In this document: positions 49,080 to 57,202 of the stretch, piece after piece
Position numbering within the stretch: the first letter of the stretch is position 1
How the letters are laid out: each line of letters opens with the position of its first letter
Source: Desulfosporosinus nitroreducens
Lineage (GTDB): Bacteria; Bacillota; Desulfitobacteriia; Desulfitobacteriales; Desulfitobacteriaceae
Direction: 5' to 3'
Length of the DNA stretch: 64,000 nucleotides
NCBI RefSeq assembly: GCF_023897015.1
Contig: NZ_JAMHFY010000006.1
Span: forward strand, 184,469-248,468
Notes under the pieces: generated by a model
The model's input: only the letters and a program-made list of their open reading frames with translations
Database searches by the model: none
What the model was told of the DNA's origin: nothing
Program-made: the position numbers and the translations under genes

Positions 49080-49265
49080 ATGCCTTTCTTTTTGAAAATT
49101 ATTGCAAGTGCATTTCTACTTATTTATATTTTTAACCCGAAAATCGGTTGGATGATTTCTGAAGGATGGAAATACAAAAATGCTGAGCCGAGTGAAGTGT
49201 ATTTAATAATTAACAGAATATTAGCTGTTGCCTTTTTAATTATTATTTGGTTCCTAGTTAGGTGA
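49080..49265 (+). CDS. Small membrane protein (DUF6199-like)
   Basis: 61 residues, ATG with GGGGAGGGA 6 nt upstream. Two hydrophobic segments, about residues 2-18 (FFLKIIASAFLLIYIF) and 44-60, flank the conserved-looking loop NPKIGWMISEGWKYKNAEPS. This loop is what suggests the DUF6199 family of short two-pass membrane proteins; the assignment is from memory of that motif. Function unknown. The gene sits between two copies of a duplicated hairpin, as if the pair had flanked a transferred single-gene cassette. Confidence 0.55.
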   Translation: MPFFLKIIASAFLLIYIFNPKIGWMISEGWKYKNAEPSEVYLIINRILAVAFLIIIWFLVR

Positions 49266-49310
49266 AGATACTAATGCAGACTAATGAACATCATTCTTAT
49301 TATATTCAGT

Positions 49311-49350
49311 AAAAGACCTGTACTTGATATAAAGATCAAGCAGGTCTTTT
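49311..49350. terminator. Hairpin terminator, second copy of a duplicated segment
   Basis: AAAAGACCTG (49311-49320) pairs with CAGGTCTTTT (49341-49350). Flanks match the copy at 48812-48879. Confidence 0.75.
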
Positions 49351-49390
49351 ATTGCACACCCATTATGCGCAGCAAGGAGATCATGAGAAT

Positions 49391-49408
49391 AACGCCCCGA
49401 AAGGCGTT
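49391..49408. terminator. Small hairpin downstream of the 64-residue minus-strand gene
   Basis: AACGCC and GGCGTT around CCGAAA. Short and without a T-run next to it, but well placed to end the minus-strand gene. Confidence 0.4.
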
Positions 49409-49443
49409 ATTGGACTAAGTATTGCTTTCGTTTTTCGTTAGTC

Positions 49444-49638
49444 CTATTTGCATGTAAAACCTCTTTGATTCAGCAATTCCTGCATTTTTTGCTCGCCAAG
49501 TTCGTGCTCGATCAGAAACATGTCACGATCATTACAAATAATTGGGATATGACACATAGCATCGGTTATAATCGACTGAGCTTCCACGGCTTCCGTGTGA
49601 GTGTCACACGCAACATAATTACTATATACCTTAATCAT
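49444..49638 (-). CDS. Small hypothetical protein
   Basis: 64 residues with no family I recognise. The ATG has AAAGGAGT 8 nt upstream on the minus strand, which is the main reason to call it. The sequence (MIKVYSNYVACDTHTEAVEA, later CHIPIICNDRDMFLIEHELG) is a soluble, mixed alpha/beta-like small protein with three Cys. It is monocistronic. Could be a cargo gene of the accessory region. Confidence 0.5.
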   Translation of the reverse strand: MIKVYSNYVACDTHTEAVEAQSIITDAMCHIPIICNDRDMFLIEHELGEQKMQELLNQRGFTCK

Positions 49639-49815
49639 CCAGTAAACTCCTTTGTGCTTCGATCTTCTTTGAGATCCGCAAGCAATTCCACAATCTAACG
49701 TAAGTTACCACGCACGCATATATCAATAGGTTGAATAAAATATTTCAAGTTTATTTTCACCGTCAATCGACGGTTATTTTTATGCCTTGGAATTCAAGAG
49801 AAAGGGGGGAGGCGA
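49639..49815. other. Short intergenic with terminator-like hairpin
   Basis: CCGTC-AATC-GACGG at about 49760-49773 is followed by TTATTTTTA and looks like a small intrinsic terminator on the plus strand; no gene precedes it on that strand within 350 bp. Confidence 0.45.
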
Positions 49816-49923
49816 ATGTCGGATAAAGATGCTAGCGAAATAATAGCCTCACTCGGGAAAATATGAGATGGAGTTAACGATCTGCTTGATTGCCGGAAGT
49901 TATATTCCGAGAGGATCTCATGA
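49816..49923 (+). pseudogene. Small ORF interrupted by an in-frame TGA
   Basis: GGGGGGAGG precedes an ATG; the frame reads MSDKDASEIIASLGKI, TGA, then DGVNDLLDCRKLYSERIS, TGA. The reading on both sides of the TGA looks like one small protein of about 35 residues with a Trp codon changed to a stop. I do not recognise the family. Small ORFs like this often precede recombinase genes, as here. Confidence 0.4.
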
Positions 49924-49952
49924 AGCACAAGGATGAAATAAGAGATAAGTAC

Positions 49953-49976
49953 AAGAGATAATATACATTATCTCTT
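49953..49976. terminator. Hairpin before the broken tyrosine recombinase
   Basis: AAGAGATAAT and ATTATCTCTT are perfect 10-bp arms around ATAC; an outer GCACAAG/CTTGTGC pair encloses it. Confidence 0.5.
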
Positions 49977-50148
49977 GGGTTCTTGTGCAATTGTGATAGA
50001 CTTATTTTAGAAAAAACTTATGATTTGCGGGTTCTAGGCAAAATACTCGCTGCTGATTGAGTCGCTAAGGACCGAAAAACTCAGGAGATAAGATTTCACA
50101 ACCGAAACATAGAGGAAATAATAAGGTTAACCAAAGGAAAAAGAGGGG

Positions 50149-51022
50149 ATGTTTTTGTTACAGACTAACGTACCGGAAATTAACGCATGGATCGAACGCC
50201 TTCGAGAAGCTAATAAAAGCGAAAACACCCTCCGTGCCTATAGCCAGAGAGTGCTGCATTTTGCTGAATGGTTTGAATCAACTATTGGAGAATTGCTTAC
50301 CCCTGAGCGTGTCACTCCAACAGACCTGCGTGAATATAAATCCTACCTAATAATAAACCTTAAGCGTACTCCATCGACAGTCAATCTTTCCTTTGTTGCG
50401 ATTGCAAACTGACTGGACTTTAACGGTCAGAATGTACCAATGCCGTCATATGTGGAAGAGGTACGTTCTGAACCTCAAGGTCGGAGCGGTTGGACCAACG
50501 ATCATTTACTCGTGCTGTGGAACGCGAAAGCATCCCACGGGATATTGCCCTAATTACGCTCATGCTAAACACTGGTCTTCGTATTAGCGAAGTGGCTGCA
50601 TTGGATATAGACGATCTCATTATTGGGGAGCGCTCCGGCAGTCTCAAGGTACCGCTGGGGAAAGGGAGTAAATTCCGTACTGTCCCCCTTAATAGTGACA
50701 GACGGAAAGTCCTGCGCGACTATATAAACGGTAGAACAAAAGGAACATTGTTTTTAAGTCAGCGGGAGAAGGGAACAGTCGCTTATCTTCCAGCGGAATT
50801 CGGCAGGTAATTGATCAGTACGCTTACCTTGCGAAATTACCCGAACTTCATCCCCATGGTCTACGGCATACATTTGCTCGGAACATACTGAAAACTGGTG
50901 AAGGACTGGAAATGGTCGCTGAGATCCTGGGTCACAAGAGTCTCAATACGACACGAATTTACACTCAGCCGTTTGAACAGGATAAAGCGAAAGCTATGGA
51001 GAAGTTGTCGCAAAGACATTAA
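50149..51022 (+). pseudogene. Tyrosine recombinase (phage-integrase family), frameshifted
   Basis: The parts of one ~290-residue integrase are spread over at least three frames. The N-terminal SAM-like domain (NAWIERLREANKSENTLRAY) stops at 50412; the catalytic domain resumes with LMLNTGLRISEVAALDIDDL, which has the first Arg, breaks again near 50810, then continues HPHGLRHTFARNILKTGEG, LGHKSLNTTRIYTQP with His, Arg and the nucleophilic Tyr, ending at 51022. All catalytic residues are still readable, so decay is recent. A second, shorter relic of a close relative lies at 52323. Confidence 0.85.
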
Positions 51023-51245
51023 TTAATTCGCAAGAGAGCATCCAGATAAAAGTATCGTACAAGCCCTTGGCTATCGCGTTTTAACGATAATGAACTTTGA
51101 AATTCCTATTTATATGCAATTGGAATGTAGAATCGGTATTGAAGAAGTAATCTGAGGGCTTGGGAAGTTCGGTTATCTGTGAAAGATGACTACGATTTTG
51201 GAATGTTCCAACAGTATTCTATGAATACTATGCTCGCTAGGTTAC

Positions 51246-51596
51246 TTACTTTTTTTCTAATTCAGCTATTTTAGCTTTCAATGTATCGATCTCTGATTGT
51301 AAATTACTTGGTTGGGTTGACTCAAACATAAGGAGTTTACTCTTGCTAGCATTTTTATCTTTATTGATGTATATAAAAACAACAGTTCCTAATACAACTA
51401 TAATAGTCCAAAGGCCGTATTTTTGATTTATGCCTGATCTTAGACTTGCGGCCATTTCCGGGCTATTTCCCATCCACCCTATGCTCTCGTATTCTTTTCC
51501 TATTCGTACTTCGCTAAGCTGTTTCGTCCATGAATTTATTATCAATAATAACAAAATAAATCCACCGACAATAACAATTTTAATACTTTTTTTCAT
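51246..51596 (-). CDS. Hypothetical membrane protein with C-terminal coiled coil
   Basis: 116 residues, ATG at 51596 with GAGGGAGAG upstream on the minus strand. Two membrane segments: about residues 6-22 (KIVIVGGFILLLLIINS) and 62-78 (LWTIIVVLGTVVFIYIN). Between them is a polar loop; after the second comes a short coiled coil, LQSEIDTLKAKIAELEKK, at the C terminus. No family recognised. The intact ribosome site and codon structure suggest a real gene among the surrounding decay. Confidence 0.6.
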   Translation of the reverse strand: MKKSIKIVIVGGFILLLLIINSWTKQLSEVRIGKEYESIGWMGNSPEMAASLRSGINQKYGLWTIIVVLGTVVFIYINKDKNASKSKLLMFESTQPSNLQSEIDTLKAKIAELEKK

Positions 51597-52322
51597 AATA
51601 GAGTCTCTCCCTCTTAAAATTAATATTATCTCTCGTTATCGCACTTATTCAGTAGTATTTCACTATTTAGATTTATCGTCAATGATAATAATAAATCTTT
51701 AAGAGGCGAAGTATTATAATATTCTTCATGAAGATTTCAAAAATCAGTTACTAATTCCTTTTCGATTGATCAGCAATTAGATATATCTTGTTATATAACT
51801 TATGGAGACAATCCTTTATTTAAGCTGAAGAAGCCAAAAATGCTCGAGAAATTACTCAACTAAGAAGAACAACATCGCCATCCTGACATCTCGAACATTT
51901 TATCCCGCTTAAGGCCATTCCATCGTGAGTGTTTTGGTTTATCAGGTTAATAGACTGTATTAGCTATAACATGAAGCGGTTAATGAATCACAGGAGCTAA
52001 ATTCTTAAGGATATTGTAGGGGATTTAAAAAATGCCTTGGGGTGGTCAAATTTTTAGCTGTCACGGTGATAAACTTTTCGCTTGACACTACTAATTGGTC
52101 GAAATTCAAGAGTATTATTAACTCAATACTATCTGAAAAGGTAAATGGGAAACTATTTTCATATGATAAATGGTTAAAATGGGAGTGGTGTTCGGTAGAT
52201 TCCTTCGGAAAGCCTATAGTTATTCCTGAAGTTTATTGGATTTGATAAGAAAGATAACCTGAAGGAATATTCTATGTTTACAGAGCTAATAAAGTGTAAA
52301 GGAACAGGTCGTCTATCAGCTA
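51597..52322. other. Non-coding or decayed stretch
   Basis: About 725 bp. A plus-strand frame at 52042-52245 (about 67 codons, SLDTTNWSKFKSIINSILSEK) is open but has no ribosome site and no recognised relatives; it may be another relic. Nothing else supported. Confidence 0.35.
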
Positions 52323-52533
52323 GTGGTATTCGGCAGGAACTTCCCAACTTCACCCCCATGCACCGAGGCATACGTTTGCCCGGAATCTACTGAAAACTGG
52401 AGAAGGACTGGAAATAGTCACGGAAATTCTGGGGCAAAAGAGTTTGAATACTACACAACTTATACTCAGCCGTCTGAACAGGATAAGGCAAACGCCGTGG
52501 AGAAGTTGTCTAATCCAATTAAAGGGAAATAAG
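52323..52533 (+). pseudogene. C-terminal relic of a second tyrosine recombinase
   Basis: This stretch is strongly similar in DNA to the last ~215 bp of the broken integrase at 50149-51022: it keeps the GGCAGGAACTTCCCAAC..CACCCCCATG, GAAAACTGGAGAAGGACTGG and ACTCAGCCGT segments, but with several frameshifts and an in-frame stop. The nucleophile region reads TYTQPSEQDKA. The first 600+ bp of the gene are missing. Confidence 0.75.
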
Positions 52534-52972
52534 TAACAAGGTCAAAGGTGGCGTGTTTTATTCAGGGAAGATATCGCAGAGGGCTTCGGCTGAAAAAGGT
52601 TGTTACTTCGGGGCTCAAATGGGAAATATATTTCGTGAACGTAGCACGTTGTTTTTTTTGAGAAGCAAATATACGGTAATAACAAGGAAAAATAAGAGAA
52701 GACCAATAGGGAATTGCTTGACGGTTTGAAAGTGAAGAGTGCTACTCAATACCATAAGGTGGTTTCCAGGCCCAAAAAATAATATATACAAATCATTATT
52801 TGTGAAATTACTACGAGGATAAGTTAAAACTTATCCTCGGTTTTCGTCCAAATTCCCCTATGACTACCATGTCCCCTGAACAAAAAAATGTCTAGATGTA
52901 ATGTTATGATGGACGTATCGCAGTATTTCTTAAATTTACTATTTACGGAGACATAGAAAAAGGCGAAATAGG
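52534..52972. other. Intergenic region upstream of the cas operon
   Basis: About 440 bp with no gene. It contains the terminator at 52814 and nothing else that I can support; in particular no small toxin-like ORF with a ribosome site next to the crRNA-like element. Confidence 0.4.
52814..52844 (+). terminator. Intrinsic terminator insulating the cas operon
   Basis: CGAGGATAAG (52814-52823) and CTTATCCTCG (52830-52839) form a perfect 10-bp stem around TTAAAA, followed by GTTTT. Confidence 0.85.
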
Positions 52973-53001
52973 TTGACAATAATATGAAAAAGTGATAATT
53001 T
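52973..53001 (+). promoter_or_regulatory. Promoter of the cas operon
   Basis: TTGACA (52973-52978), exactly 17 nt, TAATTT (52996-53001). The -35 is perfect, so the promoter should be strong unless repressed. The start is expected near 53008, which is inside the 14-bp sequence matched by the spacer-like segment downstream. Confidence 0.8.
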
Positions 53002-53003
53002 TA

Positions 53004-53017
53004 TATTAATTAAACAT
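53004..53017 (-). promoter_or_regulatory. Predicted target site of the crRNA-like guide, over the cas transcription start
   Basis: On the minus strand this reads ATGTTTAATTAATA, identical to the first 14 nt of the spacer-like segment at 53049. Immediately 5' on the minus strand (plus 53020-53018) is CCA, which fits the CCN-type PAMs reported for clostridial type I-B systems. It begins 3 nt after the -10 box. Binding of a Cas complex here would block initiation. The same pair can also be read as an inverted repeat. Confidence 0.6.
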
Positions 53018-53019
53018 TG

Positions 53020-53100
53020 GTAAATTTAACCATATGTGGAATGTAAATATGTTTAATTAATAGGTCTTTTTATTTAATTTAACCACCATGGAATTTAAGA
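53020..53100 (+). ncRNA. crRNA-like mini-array (two degenerate repeats and a 22-nt spacer) in the cas leader
   Basis: The first repeat-like unit (53020-53048) ends GGAATGTAAAT exactly as the array repeats do, so its 8-nt crRNA 5' handle ATGTAAAT is intact, and keeps TAACCAT with the CCA/TGG stem. The second (53071-53100) keeps TTTAACCA and ATGGAAT but has a decayed handle, which a terminal repeat would not need. Between them lies a 22-nt segment starting ATGTTTAATTAATA. The unit begins about 12 nt after the predicted start of the cas transcript and ends 22 nt before cas6. Cas6 cutting of both units would release a short guide. This matches the design of the regulatory guides called CreR/CreA. 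Strong sequence case, untested. Confidence 0.65.
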
Positions 53101-53122
53101 AAATGAGTAAGGAGGCGAAACC

Positions 53123-53854
53123 ATGCGAATTAAAATTGAGTTTGAAACCGAGTGCGAAGATCTGCCCATTGATTATCGAAGAAAATTCATATCATATTTA
53201 AAGGGTGCTTTGGCAGATTATAACCAGGATCTTTTTGCTGCTTTATACGGAGAAGGACCCTCTTCCAAGTCTTTTTGCTTCAGTATCTATTTTGCACCTG
53301 AAGTGACTATTGCAAAAGATGGGATCACTCTACACAGTAAACGATTTCATGTTTGGTTAACCACGCGGGATGTATTGATAGGGGTGCACCTGGCCAATGC
53401 TTTTATGGCCCGCCGCAACAAGTGGTTTCCTATGGCTGATAGTAATAATAAGTTGAAGGTGCTCTCTATAACTAAAGTACAGGAATATTCGATCACGTCC
53501 AATGCCGTTCATTTTAAAATTCTTTCACCCATTGTCATCCGAGATCACGATGAAGAAAAGGGGAGGGACTGGTATCTAACGTTTGAAGATGATGACTTTG
53601 AGGTGATTTGGAAACGAAACTTAAAGACGGAGTTTCAAAAGGCCTTTGGTAGAGATGTCTGCGATGATATTAATGCCTTACGCATCAAGCCCATTCGTCT
53701 AAAAAAGACGGTTGTAAAAAGTTACGGAATTTATATTCCTTGTACCATCGGTAGCCTCGTAGTGGAAGGGGAAAAATATTTACTGGAATACCTGTATAAG
53801 GCTGGAGCCGGAAGTAAAAGGGCGATGGGCTTTGGCTGCTTAGATATAGTGTAA
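53123..53854 (+). CDS. cas6: CRISPR-associated endoribonuclease Cas6
   Basis: 243 residues, ATG with AAGGAGGCG 7 nt upstream. Cas6 cuts the pre-crRNA inside each repeat, leaving an 8-nt 5' handle. The family's C-terminal glycine-rich loop is clear: LLEYLYKAGAGSKRAMGFGCLDIV region near residues 219-243, with GAGSKRAMGFGCL as the core. The N-terminal RRM-like half has LPIDYRRKFISYLKGAL and SKSFCFSIYF. A His in the KRFHVWL segment near residue 71 could be catalytic, but the site is variable. It is first in the cas operon and its leader carries two repeat-like sequences that it may itself recognise. Confidence 0.93.
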   Translation: MRIKIEFETECEDLPIDYRRKFISYLKGALADYNQDLFAALYGEGPSSKSFCFSIYFAPEVTIAKDGITLHSKRFHVWLTTRDVLIGVHLANAFMARRNKWFPMADSNNKLKVLSITKVQEYSITSNAVHFKILSPIVIRDHDEEKGRDWYLTFEDDDFEVIWKRNLKTEFQKAFGRDVCDDINALRIKPIRLKKTVVKSYGIYIPCTIGSLVVEGEKYLLEYLYKAGAGSKRAMGFGCLDIV

Positions 53855-53865
53855 GGAGGGGTGAA

Positions 53866-55580
53866 ATGAGCAGTGATACTATTCGACTTACAATGGGCGA
53901 TTGGCAGTGGAACGCAGCGTTAATTGGGTTTATTAATATTGTTGGAGAAGAAAATGTTCACATTATGGATGATACAGTGGAGTTTACATCAGACGTGCTA
54001 GATGGATTTGAAGACAAATACTTCGCATATCTTATACATGCTTATGAGAAAACGTTATCATGGAGCAAAATAGTTAGTTTTAAAAACAAACTGGATGGCT
54101 ACAAAGAAAGCAATTTTGAAAATTTCAATTTGAAGGCACTTCAGAGCTTAAATACTTACATAAAAGATGTTAAACGTTATACCAAAAGCAATAGTTATAA
54201 GGCTGCTTACGAGCTGATTGATTCGAATGTGGACATGCTGTCTCTAGAAAAACACTTAACGACAATTAAAGAGCCTAAAGGTCAGCAACAGTTCGATGTC
54301 GATAGAAACAGACTGATCGCAGAGGTGAAACAGGTTGTAGCTATTTTGCGTCAAATAATTGACTACTGCGACAGTGTGGAAAGCAAACGGTATATTGGTG
54401 CCAAAAATGTCATTTACACGGTGATTAAAAATGCTTGGAGTGGGGTGAGTTTCCTCAACGCCCAGACGAAGGAAAAAGATGTCTATATTGATTACAAAAC
54501 ATATTTTGTAGATACGGGGACTGATTATCTAAAAAGTAATAAGAGTAAATACAAATTCAATTGTTTCGTGTGTGATGCGCCCATTAAGGATATGAGTAAT
54601 GATTTGAGCTTTTTAAACGCAACCGGCTTTGATGTTGCGAGGAAATCCTCTCATGTTTGGGATTTTCAAAATGACATAGCCATTTGCCCAATATGTAAGT
54701 TGATATATTCTTGTTTGCCGGCAGGTATGACCTACATTTATGACCGGGGTATTTATGTTAATGCGAATATCCGCCTGCAAGATGCACTGAATATTAATTT
54801 AAAAATCAAAAAGGATATTTTGAGCTCGCAAGAGGGCGGAATGCGATCAGTGTACCATGCATTGGTGGGCGCGTTGCATGAAAAAGAAAATAATTCGGCC
54901 AAATACGAGCTTGCCGATGTACAGGTGGTCCGTTATGAAAATGAGAGCTATCGATTCAATATCTTGTCCCAAAAAATGCTGGAAATTATCGTAGCGTTCG
55001 AGCAGGAATTGAACAGTCTCATTAAGACGGCTTTCAGCGAAAATGGTGTAAGCGTCCAAATCCATGATGAGGTCGTTACTCGTATCTTTAACAGTCAAAA
55101 TTTATTCACCTTGATTCACAGGATGTTGCATTATAAACTTTCCGATTCGTCAAAATGCTATTTTAATGGAGCGCATGTGACTCATCTATTAAAGATCAAC
55201 CAAAGAATTTATATAAGTTTAGGAGGGATCAAGATGGATAAAGCTGGGGAACAAGTGCAGGAAAACATTGATCTAGTCAAGAACGCCAAAGCGGCTGGCT
55301 ATTATCTTCGCGGGGAGTACACCAACAAGGGTTCAGGCAATAAACTTCCAGGAATTTGTTATCGCTTGCTCAATGCTCTCAAAACATCCAACACCGATAT
55401 GTTTATGGATGTAACACTTAATTGCTATCTGTATGTAAGGAGTCAAGTCCCAAAAGTCATTACGGATGTATTGGGCAAAGATAAGAGTTTTAGTACCATG
55501 GGTTATGCCTTTGTCGCTGGAATGATAGACGCCCAGGATAGTCAAGAGAGTTCAACGAAAAAAGTGAAGGGGGAAGGGAA

Positions 55581-55584
<4 letters not shown>
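53866..55584 (+). CDS. cas8b: Cas8 of type I-B, Cst1 (CXXC-CXXC) family
   Basis: 572 residues, ATG with AAGGAGGGG upstream. It is the large subunit of the Cascade-type complex and is expected to read the PAM. The diagnostic zinc-finger-like pairs of the Cst1 family are present: CFVCDAPIKD near residue 230 and CPICKLIYSC near 275, the latter followed by the typical LPAGMTYIYDRGIYVN segment. The rest is poorly conserved. In older naming this is cst1 or cas8a1 of the Tneap subtype. Its last bases overlap the start of the next gene (ATGA), so the complex subunits are translationally coupled. Confidence 0.9.
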
Positions 55585-57192
<1,608 letters not shown>

Positions 57193-57202
57193 GAGGATTG
57201 TT

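Noticed and set aside
52042..52245. A 67-codon plus-strand frame
   Set aside because: No ribosome site, no recognisable family, and surrounded by decayed genes; mentioned only within the intergenic entry.
52534..52972. A CreT-like small toxin gene to go with the crRNA-like element
   Set aside because: No small ORF with a ribosome site lies between the terminator and the cas promoter; the guide matches the cas promoter instead, so an autoregulatory role fits better.
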